64,000 bases of DNA from Noviluteimonas sp052115395 (GCA_052115395.1 JBFRGO010000001.1); one strand, 5' to 3'; shown: positions 24,505-32,704, numbered from the stretch's first letter. Translations and numbers: made by a program. Notes: a model not told the origin generated them from the sequence alone.

Positions 24505-25893
24505 ATGAATACCTTCATCCGTCTCGCGGCCGCGGCTGCGTTGTGTTGCGTCATCGTGTGCGCGCCGTCGGCCCGCGCCCAGTCGACGGTGCCGGCCGAT
24601 CCTGCGGTCTGGGGGCTGTTCGCCCGGCTGGCGGGAACCGACAAGCAGGCAGGCGCCGACGGGTATCGATTGCACTGGCGCTGGGAGGTCCCCGGCGCCG
24701 TGCTGGTGCAGGAGTTCAGCAGCCCGAACACCGGCAAGGTGCTGCATACCAACACGATCACACCGGGGCCGGGCCCGGGCACCTTGCACGTCAAGGGCTC
24801 CTATCTCGCCGGCAAGGAATGGGACGGCACCGTCCAGGCCGATGGCAGCGTGGTCTTCGTGGGCCGCGGGCTGTTGAAGGCCCCGCATCGCATGGTGCTC
24901 ACCGACGACGGCGCCATGGAAATCCGGTTGGTGAAGTTGCGGGCAGGGCAGGTGGTATCCGAATCGCCTGCGTCCGCCTACAACCGGTTCACGCCGATCG
25001 ATGGTGCGGTCGCATCGGCATCGGCATCGGCATCGGCATCGGCATCGGCGTCGGCTTCGACAAACGCGACGGTTCCGCCGGCTCCCCCGGCACCGTCGCA
25101 ACCGCGCACGGCCGAAGAACTCGAAGCCGCAGCCGCCGCGTTGCAGGAACAGGCCGCGGTGCTACGGCGCACGCAAGCCGATGCCGCCGAGCAGGAGCAA
25201 GCCGTCGCCGCGCAGGCCGAGATCGCGCGTCTGGAACAGGCAGCGCGCGATGCGGATGCGAGCGCGGCTGCGGCGCAGGACCAGGTCGAACAAGCGCAAG
25301 CGCTCGCGGCCTTGGCCAATCCACCCAAGCCCAAGCCGCGGCCGTGGGTGCAGGGCGCCGACAACCGCGACTGGTGGTCGTTCTGCGCCTACGGCGTGCA
25401 GGACGGGGATTCCTTCATCACCCAACTCATCCACCAGCGCATCTACAAGCCCTATGACGGCCCCAGCGAGGAATACGACGCCTACGAGGGGCCCAACCGC
25501 GGCAGCGACGTCGAAGCGCGCTTCACCAACGCGATGCAGACCTCCGGCCTGGTGCCGCAGGGCGGCATCATCGGCGTGAACTGCCAGACATATGGCTCGC
25601 GCGATTCCGCCGATTACGGATACCGGCAAGCGCAACAGCAGGACCCGGTGCCGCGCCGCGTGCTGTGGCCGGCGCTGGAGAGTGAATCGATCGAAGGCGG
25701 CCTCAATCTGCCCACGCTGGAGGAACTCAACGCGATGAAACGCTCCGCCGAGCAAGCGCGCCGGGATGCCGACGCCGCGCGTTCCAGGGCCGAAGGCGCG
25801 GCCAAGCTGGAAGCCGCCCGCGCGAAGAGCCTGAAGCGCAAGCGCGATTGCGAGGCCGGGGTTCCGGGGGCGTGTACTGCGTCGAAGCAATAG
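24505..25893 (+). CDS. secreted hypothetical protein with an (Ala-Ser)n linker and coiled coil
   Basis: A 462-residue exported protein. The signal peptide is MNTFIRLAAAAALCCVIVCA. A beta-rich N-terminal domain (residues 30-165: YRLHWRWEVPGAVLVQEFSS) is followed by an Ala-Ser linker (about 170-187) encoded by a tandem hexanucleotide. Next comes an Ala/Gln-rich coiled coil (AAAALQEQAAVLRRTQADAA), then a second domain from about residue 280 (WVQGADNRDWWSFCAYGVQD) and a basic tail. The layout suggests a periplasmic or surface structural protein. The family is not recognised. Confidence 0.75.
   Translation: MNTFIRLAAAAALCCVIVCAPSARAQSTVPADPAVWGLFARLAGTDKQAGADGYRLHWRWEVPGAVLVQEFSSPNTGKVLHTNTITPGPGPGTLHVKGSYLAGKEWDGTVQADGSVVFVGRGLLKAPHRMVLTDDGAMEIRLVKLRAGQVVSESPASAYNRFTPIDGAVASASASASASASASASTNATVPPAPPAPSQPRTAEELEAAAAALQEQAAVLRRTQADAAEQEQAVAAQAEIARLEQAARDADASAAAAQDQVEQAQALAALANPPKPKPRPWVQGADNRDWWSFCAYGVQDGDSFITQLIHQRIYKPYDGPSEEYDAYEGPNRGSDVEARFTNAMQTSGLVPQGGIIGVNCQTYGSRDSADYGYRQAQQQDPVPRRVLWPALESESIEGGLNLPTLEELNAMKRSAEQARRDADAARSRAEGAAKLEAARAKSLKRKRDCEAGVPGACTASKQ
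25012..25050 (+). repeat. tandem hexanucleotide repeat (GCATCG)n inside a CDS
   Basis: About six perfect copies of GCATCG in tandem, encoding alternating Ala-Ser. The unit is a multiple of three, so gain or loss of units changes linker length without frameshift. Confidence 0.9.
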
Positions 25894-25910
25894 GGGCTCG
25901 ACCGGGTCCT

Positions 25911-26621
25911 TCAGTTCACGGGCAGGTCGCCGCCTTGCGCGGTCTCGCGGCTGTGCGCGAACTCCGGGAATACCTCGGCCAGCGGCGCCTTGTCCGGCAG
26001 GATGTAGAACACGCCACCGCGTTCGAACATCGGGCGGATGATCTGCTCGTAAAACTCTGGCGAGACGTTGATGCAGCCATGCGTGACGCGGTTGTCGTCC
26101 GGCGAAGGCGATGCAAGACGCTCGGCGCGTTTTTCGGACGGGACGCCAGTCGCCGTCGGGTGCATGGAGATCGCCGAATCGTAGTCGACCCACAGGACGC
26201 GCCCGGCGTCGATGGATGGCCCGAAAGCGCCCACGAAGCGACCCGCGGGCGTCGTGCGATCCTCGCCGGGAATTTCGCGAAGCGCGAGACCGGCGACGCC
26301 GGGGGCCGAATGATCGCCGATCGCCGAACCGAAGAGCCCCGGTGCCGCGCCGCGAAGCCGGCCGTCGCCGCCGAACACCAGGATCTGTGCGGCGGCCTTG
26401 TCGATGACCGCGAACGGATAGCCCTGGCTGTCCTTGGTCGCGACCACCCAGCCCGCGAGCGCGATCACGGTGTCGGAGACCTTCTGGCCTTCGGGAAGCT
26501 GGTCGACGGCGGCCACGGGTTGCGCGGCGGCCTCCTGGGCGTGGGCCACGCCGACGCTTGCGAACGCCAACGCCAACACCAGCGGGCCACAAGCGGCCCG
26601 GATCGCAGGGTGTATGCACAT
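25911..26621 (-). CDS. L,D-transpeptidase (YkuD domain)
   Basis: A 236-residue periplasmic enzyme with a signal peptide (CGPLVLALAFASVGVAHA). The YkuD catalytic domain is at about residues 70-220, with the active-site motif THGCINVSPEFYE (H-G-C-x-N, catalytic Cys) preceded by SAISMHP. Such enzymes make 3-3 peptidoglycan cross-links or attach Braun lipoprotein to the meso-DAP residue. The gene immediately upstream encodes an Lpp-like lipoprotein on the same strand, which favours the anchoring role. The start is at the first Met before the signal peptide. Confidence 0.9.
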   Translation of the reverse strand: MCIHPAIRAACGPLVLALAFASVGVAHAQEAAAQPVAAVDQLPEGQKVSDTVIALAGWVVATKDSQGYPFAVIDKAAAQILVFGGDGRLRGAAPGLFGSAIGDHSAPGVAGLALREIPGEDRTTPAGRFVGAFGPSIDAGRVLWVDYDSAISMHPTATGVPSEKRAERLASPSPDDNRVTHGCINVSPEFYEQIIRPMFERGGVFYILPDKAPLAEVFPEFAHSRETAQGGDLPVN

Positions 26622-26724
26622 GCGGAGGGGACGGTTCCTTGGGACGAAGATCGGGTCAAGCAAACAGACCCGTGGCCAGCGAAGGCCAACGGGTCCCGGG
26701 TTCACATCGCGTCACTGCACGCGA

Positions 26725-26994
26725 TCAACCGCGCGGCTTGCGGGGCGGTGCCGTTTCGAGCTTCTGGACGCGACCTTCCAACTGATCCAGCCGTTGGTTG
26801 GCCTGCTGCGCAGCCTGATTGGCGGACTCGGCGCTCTGGGCCGCACCTTGCACCTTCGTGTCGAGTTGATCCAGGCGCGAGTTGATCGTCGCGAACTCGG
26901 TGTCGTAGGTTTTGCAGCCCGCAAGACTCAGCGCGGCGACGAGCGCCACGCCCAGCGTACGCGCCATCGCGAGAGATTGATTGGTCATCGCCAT
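26725..26994 (-). CDS. Lpp-like (Braun-type) coiled-coil lipoprotein
   Basis: An 89-residue outer-membrane lipoprotein. The signal MARTLGVALVAALSLAGC ends in a lipobox (L-A-G-C). The mature part is a heptad coiled coil (ATINSRLDQLDTKVQGAAQS; AANQ-type repeats; QRLDQLEGRVQKLE). The C-terminus is PPRKPRG, with a lysine near but not at the end, unlike E. coli Lpp which ends in Lys. It begins with GGAG 8 bases upstream. The L,D-transpeptidase gene follows 103 bp downstream on the same strand. Confidence 0.82.
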   Translation of the reverse strand: MAMTNQSLAMARTLGVALVAALSLAGCKTYDTEFATINSRLDQLDTKVQGAAQSAESANQAAQQANQRLDQLEGRVQKLETAPPRKPRG

Positions 26995-27129
26995 TTCCAA
27001 ACTCCTTCGTCGGGGGACATCGAATATAGCGGCCTTTTCGCCGGGGCCATTGCCCGCATTCAGATGACGTTGGAGTACGTCGATGGAGCGTGAAGATTGT
27101 CTGCTTGGTGTCGAAGCGGTCGTGGTCGA

Positions 27130-27154
27130 ATGTCTGCTTTCGGCCAGAAGCAGG
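27130..27154 (+). repeat. R2-like palindrome, right arm truncated
   Basis: ATGTCTGCTTTCGGCCAGAAGCAGG: an R2 left arm and loop with the right arm altered. It lies just outside the left end of the 593-bp duplicated unit (27174). Confidence 0.75.
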
Positions 27155-27177
27155 GAACAGGCCGCAAACATATGCGG

Positions 27178-27609
27178 TTATTCGTTACTGGCTGCGGCGA
27201 GAGCAAGCAGCTCATTGATGGCGGCCATCGAGAATGCCTTGGTGTACACAAGCTCTTTGCGCCCGCCTTTGATCTGCACGTAGACGCCAATTGGAATTCC
27301 TGAAATGGGCGCCACACGCGACGGGAAAATCGCGCCGATGCCGCTATACGGCACGTCCCAGACCCGGCGCCACGAGCGATACGCGATGCCGGACGATGAG
27401 AAGGTCAGCCGATAGCGAGATAGCCAAAGAAACGCTATTGCCATGGCCGCGAGGCAAAACACAACGGGCATCACCATGCCTTTGGCCTGAAACTCCACCC
27501 AACCGAACTTCGCGAGCACAGCGGCAGCCGGCACGAGCGGAATGCCGAGCAGCATTAGCCAAAGCGCGTAGCTTCCGAAGTCGGCGCGGTAGACGCGGTC
27601 AGTTTCCAT
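27178..27609 (-). CDS. membrane protein with PH-like domain, duplicated in the array (copy 1)
   Basis: A 143-residue protein with two transmembrane segments (ALWLMLLGIPLVPAAAVLA and VMPVVFCLAAMAIAFLWLS). A cytoplasmic bacterial-PH-like domain follows (RYRLTFSSSGIAYRSWRRVW; SGIPIGVYVQIKGGRKELVY). It is 95% identical (7 substitutions) to the gene at 32117-32548. The function is unknown. Confidence 0.75.
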   Translation of the reverse strand: METDRVYRADFGSYALWLMLLGIPLVPAAAVLAKFGWVEFQAKGMVMPVVFCLAAMAIAFLWLSRYRLTFSSSGIAYRSWRRVWDVPYSGIGAIFPSRVAPISGIPIGVYVQIKGGRKELVYTKAFSMAAINELLALAAASNE

Positions 27610-27670
27610 CCGGCGAGATTATCCGACACGACGCCAGCCGCGCTGGTCGAACTGAGGGCCGCGCGCTCCA

Positions 27671-27766
27671 ATGTCCGCTTTGGGTCGGAAGCGGACATTG
27701 CAGCGCCGGCTCGTCACCCCGCAACCAGAACTCACCCGAGTGTCCGCTATCGGCCAATAGCGGTCA
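27671..27766 (+). repeat. R1/R2 palindrome pair 4
   Basis: R1 27671-27699 (GTCCGCTTT-GGGTCGG-AAGCGGAC) and R2 27741-27766, 41 bases apart. The spacer CAGCGCCGGCTCGTCACC is identical in pair 10 because both lie in the duplicated unit. Confidence 0.95.
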
Positions 27767-27772
27767 CTCGCA

Positions 27773-28258
27773 TCATCCGCGCTGCACGCACGGCCGGAAT
27801 GCATCGGTCGTCCAAGTGTGTTTTTCTGCATCTTCGAACCGGATGCGGAAGCTGCGCCCGTAGTCGGCCTCACCGACGTCGAACAGCACGGCCCACAGTT
27901 CCGTGCGATCCCCCGGTCCGATCTTCAACGTGGGTGGTGGCATGGGACCGTGACCGCCCGGGCCGTGTCGCCAATCGGCTTTCCCGGCTTCGTTGAGCAC
28001 TTGGTAGGACAACCAACTCAACTCGTAAGGCGGTCCAACCGGATCATCGATCCAGATCTGCAGGATGCCGGCACTGTCGTTATGCACGTGCACCTTGACC
28101 GGAATTTCGCGATGACGTTCGCCGCATGACACGTCCGGTGATTCGACCTCGACGCCTACTTTGCCTGGTGACACGCGGAACCTCTCTGCCGCGCACCCGG
28201 CCAAGGTGGATGCAACGATCATCGACGCGGCCAAGCACGCCTTCCAGTCGGACACCAT
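27773..28258 (-). CDS. hypothetical lipoprotein of the array
   Basis: A 161-residue exported lipoprotein: signal CLAASMIVASTLAGC with lipobox L-A-G-C. The mature part is beta-rich (VKVHVHNDSAGILQIWIDDP; GPGDRTELWAVLFDVGEADY), in the manner of small Ig-like domains. The start is the ATG at 28258 after GGGGAAATCGTC rather than the upstream codon. No family recognised. Confidence 0.65.
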   Translation of the reverse strand: MVSDWKACLAASMIVASTLAGCAAERFRVSPGKVGVEVESPDVSCGERHREIPVKVHVHNDSAGILQIWIDDPVGPPYELSWLSYQVLNEAGKADWRHGPGGHGPMPPPTLKIGPGDRTELWAVLFDVGEADYGRSFRIRFEDAEKHTWTTDAFRPCVQRG

Positions 28259-28309
28259 GACGATTTCCCCGCGAGATAGTCGCACCCGGAGTAGGCCCGA
28301 TTGATCAAG

Positions 28310-28373
28310 TGTCCGCTATGGGTCGAAAGCGGTCAGAAGTTCAAATCTCAGCTATCGGCCAAAAGCGGACATT
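28310..28373 (+). repeat. R1/R2 palindrome pair 5
   Basis: R1 28310-28333 (GTCCGCTATGGGTCGAAAGC) and R2 28347-28373, whose left arm is mutated (CTCAGCTATCGGCC) and right arm intact. Confidence 0.9.
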
Positions 28374-28435
28374 CCAGTTGGTGAAGGTCAGGCCTCCACG
28401 GCTTCTCATGGAGTGCCCGATGAAGTGGCTAGCTT

Positions 28436-28792
28436 TCAGGAGATATCAAAGCCGTACATCCAGTCATTGAGTATGTCGCCAGAACTCTCGATTCCGAGAC
28501 AGTCCAGGACCTTCTCAAAGTTGGATGCGACCTGTTCGGCGTCTTCGGTATCCAAGGAGTCCCGGTCAAATCCGTTGATCTGCTTTTCAATGATTGCCAG
28601 GTACTCGGGAGTCTGCGCCCCTGCGCTCGCGGCGGATATGAGCAATTCAACGGCGTGATCGAACCTGGAGTTCAGCTCGCTTCGCGCGATGGGGTCTTGC
28701 ACGCCTGTGTAAAGCGCTCCGAGTTCCCCCGCGAAGTTGTCCTTCCCCGCGATCTGGCGAAGCGCTTGAACGGTAGTGGAGTCTTCGGACAT
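28436..28792 (-). CDS. DUF4844-like hypothetical protein of the array
   Basis: A 118-residue soluble, acidic, all-helical protein. The C-terminal signature (VLDCLGIESSGDILNDWMYG followed by FD) is what I remember of DUF4844 proteins, whose function is unknown. The start ATG overlaps a clear Met-Ser-Glu-Asp opening. Confidence 0.65.
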   Translation of the reverse strand: MSEDSTTVQALRQIAGKDNFAGELGALYTGVQDPIARSELNSRFDHAVELLISAASAGAQTPEYLAIIEKQINGFDRDSLDTEDAEQVASNFEKVLDCLGIESSGDILNDWMYGFDIS

Positions 28793-28861
28793 GTGCTCTT
28801 CGCGTGCGGTAATTCTGGCGGGTTTGAAGATTATCGGAGCCGGCGGCGATCGCGCTAGCGA

Positions 28862-28888
28862 ATGTCCGCTTTGGGTCGAAAGCGGTCA
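28862..28888 (+). repeat. solitary R1 palindrome
   Basis: ATGTCCGCTTT-GGGTCG-AAAGCGGTCAC, with the R1-type GTCAC end and no R2 partner. Confidence 0.9.
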
Positions 28889-29287
28889 CTCAGGGGCGCG
28901 GAACCTGCCGAAGGCGGTCGACGCCAAACGAGTACCAATCACTGAAAGGACGACGGCAGCGATCGCGAGCCAGCATCCGGGAGTGAAGTACAGCCAGACC
29001 GCCTTCGCGCCGGAAATATAGGAGGCCGCAAAGACGAGACAGGCCACCACGCCGAGGACAGACCGACGAAGCATCAAGAGGATTGTCGCGGCGCCCAGAA
29101 CGCCAGAACCGACCCACAAGGCTTGCCCTATGGAGCTGGCCGCATGCAGGCTCTGGATGGCGGGGACTTGCGGCAGAAAGTTAAGCAGCAGGTCTAACCC
29201 CGTGACGAGCGGTCCGATTGAAAGCAGCGCCAAGAACGTAATCGCCCACATGGACGCAACCGAAAGCGACGCCTTCTCGATGTTCAT
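28886..29287 (-). CDS. hypothetical four-helix membrane protein of the array
   Basis: A 133-residue protein with four hydrophobic segments (MWAITFLALLSIGPLVTGLD; ALWVGSGVLGAATILLML; SVLGVVACLVFAASYISG; CWLAIAAVVLSVIGTRLA). The stop codon lies at the edge of the R1 at 28862. The function is unknown. Confidence 0.65.
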   Translation of the reverse strand: MNIEKASLSVASMWAITFLALLSIGPLVTGLDLLLNFLPQVPAIQSLHAASSIGQALWVGSGVLGAATILLMLRRSVLGVVACLVFAASYISGAKAVWLYFTPGCWLAIAAVVLSVIGTRLASTAFGRFRAPE

Positions 29288-29352
29288 GGTCTGCCCTGAT
29301 TTGTCCCTCGATTATGCAGGCACGATCAAGGCGACTTGCGACAGGTTGTCGA

Positions 29353-29379
29353 ATGTCCGTTTTGGGTCGGAAGCGGAGA
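29353..29379 (+). repeat. solitary R1 palindrome (degenerate)
   Basis: ATGTCCGTTTTGGGTCGGAAGC with the right arm reading GCGGAGAC. Confidence 0.8.
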
Positions 29380-29392
29380 CTGCTGAGCAGGC

Positions 29393-29794
29393 TCACTTCA
29401 TCGAGTTCGTAAGCTCAATCGCGACCGGGAACCCCTTTTCCGCAAACGACTCCGGCGGCGCCGGGGCCTTGATGCGCGCAATGCCTTTCGCATAGCACAG
29501 TGCGTGGTCGCTCGATTCCGAGACGGCGACATTCGTGATGTTACCTGCGACGTCGACATCGAACACCACAATGAAGGATTCCGTATCTCCCTTCTTCCCG
29601 TCGGCGAAACAATCGCTCACGACGTCCTCGAACGCTGAGTGTGTCTCAGGTGTGAATCGCATCAGGTAGTCGCGCCCGACGGGCGACGAGCGTTCGATCT
29701 TCTCCGCACGGGCGATGCGATCACCAAAATCGTCCCCAGCGTGCGCCGTTCCGGCGAAAAGGAGCAGGGCCAGGAGGGGAACGGGCTTGATCAT
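29393..29794 (-). CDS. secreted hypothetical protein of the array
   Basis: A 133-residue exported protein with signal MIKPVPLLALLLFAGTAHAG. The mature part has VVFDVDVAGNITNVAVSESS and a final PPESFAEKGFPVAIELTNS, resembling the TonB C-terminal / energy-transducer fold in layout. It has two cysteines (DCFAD, ALCYAKG). The start is at residue 19 of the longest frame. Confidence 0.65.
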   Translation of the reverse strand: MIKPVPLLALLLFAGTAHAGDDFGDRIARAEKIERSSPVGRDYLMRFTPETHSAFEDVVSDCFADGKKGDTESFIVVFDVDVAGNITNVAVSESSDHALCYAKGIARIKAPAPPESFAEKGFPVAIELTNSMK

Positions 29795-29962
29795 CGGAAA
29801 CTCGTGGGCGACGGGTGTGCGCCAGCCTAATAGCAGCCGCCGGCTCAATCAACGCAGACCTGCCGAGCGAACGGCAGCCTGACCGGTTTCTTTTCACCAG
29901 TTGCGTTCAACTGCAAGAGACCCGATGCCCCTCCCCGAAAAGCTCCTGAGACACACTCAGCC

Positions 29963-30658
29963 ATGGCGCAAGATTCGATCATCCGCCTTCGCGTGTTGTC
30001 CGCCATGACGATCCTCATGTCGACGGGGAGCCTGATGGCGCAACAGGCGCCCGGCACGCGCGGACACGCACATTTGGGCGAGGTGGCCTGTGTCGATGTC
30101 CCTCCGGGCGAGGCGCGACCGCCGTTCGGTTGCTTCAACGTCGGTACGGTCACGGGACTGCATTTCAGCCAGACCTCGGTGTATTGGCATTTGCGCGCGT
30201 TTCCGAACAGGGCGACAGCCGAAGCCGCCAGGCGCGCGGGAGACATCGTCGTGGAGGAAGCCGGACGCACCTGGCTCTCCGAGTTTGGTCCTCGAAGCAT
30301 GGCAACCGCAGGTGGGGAGTTCGTCGCGCGCATCGGGCCGCTGCAGCTTCCCCCCGCAAACAATTACACCGCGGTGCTTTCCTATGCCGTCATGCGGCCT
30401 GGTGACAGTTCCAGGGTGCATACGCACCCAGGCCCCGAAGGCTGGTACGTGCTGGCGGGCGCGCAGTGCCTGGAAACGCCAGCGGGCGCCACGCGTGCGC
30501 GCGCCGGAGAGACCATGACGGTGGCGCCGAACGTTCCCATGGAATTGAACGTAACAGGGACGACAATCCGTCGCGCCTTTGCTCTCGTCATCCACGATTC
30601 GGAACAGGCCCGAGGCCAGGCGTCTGATTGGACGCCACCAGGGGCATGTAGCCGCTGA
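29963..30658 (+). CDS. secreted cupin-domain protein
   Basis: A 231-residue protein with an N-terminal export signal (VLSAMTILMSTGSLMAQ). The C-terminal half is a cupin: RPGDSSRVHTHPGPEGWYVL (metal-binding H-x-H and Glu) and RAGETMTVAPNVPMELNVTG. The N-terminal half (GHAHLGEVACVDVPPGE) may be a second degenerate cupin. It is one of three plus-strand genes in the array. Confidence 0.75.
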   Translation: MAQDSIIRLRVLSAMTILMSTGSLMAQQAPGTRGHAHLGEVACVDVPPGEARPPFGCFNVGTVTGLHFSQTSVYWHLRAFPNRATAEAARRAGDIVVEEAGRTWLSEFGPRSMATAGGEFVARIGPLQLPPANNYTAVLSYAVMRPGDSSRVHTHPGPEGWYVLAGAQCLETPAGATRARAGETMTVAPNVPMELNVTGTTIRRAFALVIHDSEQARGQASDWTPPGACSR

Positions 30659-30668
30659 AGGCCCCGTG

Positions 30669-31370
30669 CTATGCGCGGTGTGCCGGCGGGCCATACACGT
30701 TGCGCAACACGCACCGATAAAGATCCAAGGGCATCAGGCCGACCGCGGCGCGTTGGATATCGATGTTCGGCAGGTCGTCCACTGGTTGCTTCGGCACAAA
30801 ATCGCCGTTTTCATTTCGCTCGAACTGCGTGCCATAGCGTTGTGCCTTGCCCTCAGCGAGTTGAACGCGGTCGTAAAGCATGGCGATCTCGGGTTTCAAG
30901 TCTCCGCGAGTGGCAATGTCCGCCATCAATGCGTCAAGCACGGCGCGCTGAAACGAAGGGTCCATGTCTGCATGCTGGACCAGCAGCCAAGCATCGGAAA
31001 CGCCCTTGTTGCCGACCTCCCTGGCGGTCGGGAATCCCTGTCGCGCGATCAACGCCTTGAGCCACTGCAGGTTTCCGGAATCAACCGCTTGCAGGTTTGC
31101 AACTTGCGCCTGACTCGGCGCATTGCCATTCGTCATGAATTCGCGGGCGCGCTGATCGGTTGTTGCTCGCTTGGAGAGTTCGGCGCGCAAGGCTGGTGAA
31201 TCGATGGGCATCGCTTCATCCGGGGCGCTCGCCGAATGACGAGGATGAGTTTCGGACCAAGCAGCGAGCGCTGGGCAAGCTGCGACCAATGCAGCATCGC
31301 CGGCGTCCTGTGCCGTCGACGACAGTGCGGTCAACAAGCCGAGCATGACGATCATGCAGCGCAATTTCAT
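30669..31370 (-). CDS. DUF6624-like secreted protein
   Basis: A 233-residue exported protein with signal MKLRCMIVMLGLLTALSSTA. The conserved block reads VDSGNLQWLKALIARQGFPT, VSDAWLLVQHADMDPSFQRA, LYDRVQLAEGKAQRYGTQF, which is the pattern I recall for DUF6624. The function is unknown. The start is set by the signal peptide and a GGGAGAAG upstream. It is convergent with the cupin gene (10-bp gap). Confidence 0.75.
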   Translation of the reverse strand: MKLRCMIVMLGLLTALSSTAQDAGDAALVAACPALAAWSETHPRHSASAPDEAMPIDSPALRAELSKRATTDQRAREFMTNGNAPSQAQVANLQAVDSGNLQWLKALIARQGFPTAREVGNKGVSDAWLLVQHADMDPSFQRAVLDALMADIATRGDLKPEIAMLYDRVQLAEGKAQRYGTQFERNENGDFVPKQPVDDLPNIDIQRAAVGLMPLDLYRCVLRNVYGPPAHRA

Positions 31371-31385
31371 GGCGAACTTCTCCCT

Positions 31386-31461
31386 GTCCAATTTTCGCCC
31401 CCGGGGTGAACTGCCAGAAAAAGCCGGGTCATGGGTCCAACTTACCAGATCAACTTGCGGT
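31386..31461 (-). pseudogene. partial duplicate of the 5' end of the membrane gene at 33786-34196
   Basis: About 55 bp (31407-31461) repeat the start region at 34170-34223: the same upstream leader, ATG and first codons (MTRLFLAV), then sequence diverges. No further coding homology follows, so it is a gene start without a gene. An R2-like element directly abuts it (31464). Confidence 0.8.
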
Positions 31462-31463
31462 GG

Positions 31464-31487
31464 CAGCTGTCGGCCAGAAGCGGACAG
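31464..31487 (+). repeat. R2-like palindrome, left arm degenerate
   Basis: CAGCTGTCGGCCAGAAGCGG then ACAG: R2 loop and right arm, with the left arm replaced by the partial gene duplicate. Confidence 0.75.
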
Positions 31488-31568
31488 ACCTTCCTTCCAG
31501 GTGATGGCCGAGCGCGCAGGCGGAGTGCGTGTTCCATTCACGAGCCCACATCGACGGTGGATGTACCC

Positions 31569-32069
31569 ATGCGCCTCATGACCATTCTCCTGGCCGTTTT
31601 TTGTCTGGTCGCGATCGCAGGACATGCCAAGGCGGCCGACAACCTACAGAACGCCGCCGGGTTCTGCCAAGGCGCCACCGCACAGGATCGGGAGCAACTG
31701 GAAGCCCGCCCATTGGCCCTGACCAACATCAGCAACAACAAAAAGCACCCCAATGCCGAAGTCATCTGCTCAATGGCAACAGCCCGAAAGTCCGCGCACG
31801 CAGTCCTCGGTCTGATCAACTTCAACAATTTCCCGGCGAACGTCAGATGCACGCTCACCCCGGTGTCTGCCGTCTACTACACGTACGTCCCCTTGACCAG
31901 GTCAGCGACCATGGATCCGCTCAGCACCCTGAGCCTCCATTGGGTCGCGTTGGACGAAGGCCTCGACACGTTCATGGCACTGAATTGGACGTGCGTGCTG
32001 CCACCCAACGTCGGCCTGAGCTTCGGTGAGAATCAAGAAGAACCTGGTGCGCTACCGAGTGGCGGCTGA
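31569..32069 (+). CDS. secreted hypothetical protein of the array
   Basis: A 166-residue exported protein with signal MRLMTILLAVFCLVAIAGHA. The mature domain is beta-rich with four cysteines (GFCQGA, VICSMA, VRCTLT, WTCVLP), suggesting two disulfides. The pattern ATARKSAHAVLGLINFNNFP is not one I recognise. Plus strand, opposite to most of the array. Confidence 0.7.
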   Translation: MRLMTILLAVFCLVAIAGHAKAADNLQNAAGFCQGATAQDREQLEARPLALTNISNNKKHPNAEVICSMATARKSAHAVLGLINFNNFPANVRCTLTPVSAVYYTYVPLTRSATMDPLSTLSLHWVALDEGLDTFMALNWTCVLPPNVGLSFGENQEEPGALPSGG

Positions 32070-32092
32070 GCAAGCGAATCGGATGCGACGTC

Positions 32093-32118
32093 ATGTCCGC
32101 TATCGGCCAGGAGCGGTT
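32093..32118 (+). repeat. R2 palindrome at the left end of the duplicated unit copy 2
   Basis: ATGTCCGCTATCGGCCAGGA followed by GCGGTTA. The right arm (GCGG) coincides with the first bases of the duplicated unit at 32113. Confidence 0.9.
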
Positions 32119-32704
32119 ATTCGTTACTGGCTGCGGCGAGAGCAAGCAGCTCATTGATGGCGGCCATCGAGAGTGCCTTGGTGTACACAAGCTCTCTGCG
32201 CCCGCCTTTGATCTGCACGTAGACGCCAATTGGAACTCCTGAAATGGGCGCCACACGCGACGGGAAAATCGCGCCGATGTCGCTATACGGCACGTCCCAG
32301 GCCCGGCGCCACGAGCGATACGCGATGCCGGACGATGAGAAGGTCAGCCGATAGCGAGATAGCCAAAGAAACGCTGTTGCCATGGCCGCGAGGCAAAACA
32401 CAACGGGCATCACCATGCCTTTGGCCTGAAACTCCACCCAACCGAACTTCGCGAGCACAGCGGCAGCCGGCACGAGCGGAATGCCGAGCAGCGTTAGCCA
32501 AAGCGCGTAGCTTCCGAAGTCGGCGCGGTAGACGCGGTCAGTTTCCATCCGACGAGATTATCCAACACGACCCAGCCGCGCTGGTCGAACTGAGGGCCGC
32601 GCGCTCCAATGTCCGCTTTGGGTCGGAAGCGGACATTGCAGCGCCGGCTCGTCACCCCGCAACCAGAACTCACCCGAGTGTCCGCTATCGGCCAAAAGCG
32701 GACA
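32113..32704 (-). repeat. 593-bp duplicated gene-plus-palindrome unit, copy 2
   Basis: Matches 27174-27766 from GCGGTTATTCG to the end of R2, one base shorter. Both ends lie inside R2-type palindromes, as expected from recombination between repeats. Confidence 0.93.
32117..32548 (-). CDS. membrane protein with PH-like domain, duplicated in the array (copy 2)
   Basis: A 143-residue protein, 95% identical to the gene at 27178-27609. Differences are Met/Thr, Ile/Thr, Val/Ala, Gly/Asp, Ile/Val, Lys/Arg and Phe/Leu. Both copies are full length with intact starts, so neither is an obvious pseudogene. It has two membrane helices followed by a PH-like domain. Confidence 0.75.
   Translation of the reverse strand: METDRVYRADFGSYALWLTLLGIPLVPAAAVLAKFGWVEFQAKGMVMPVVFCLAAMATAFLWLSRYRLTFSSSGIAYRSWRRAWDVPYSDIGAIFPSRVAPISGVPIGVYVQIKGGRRELVYTKALSMAAINELLALAAASNE

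Larger units (their letters stand above)
27174..27766 (-). repeat. 593-bp duplicated gene-plus-palindrome unit, copy 1
   Basis: From GCGGTTATTCG at 27174 through R2 at 27766, this matches 32113-32704 with few differences and one 1-bp length difference near 27633. It contains the whole PH-like gene, its upstream region and the R1/R2 pair. Confidence 0.93.
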
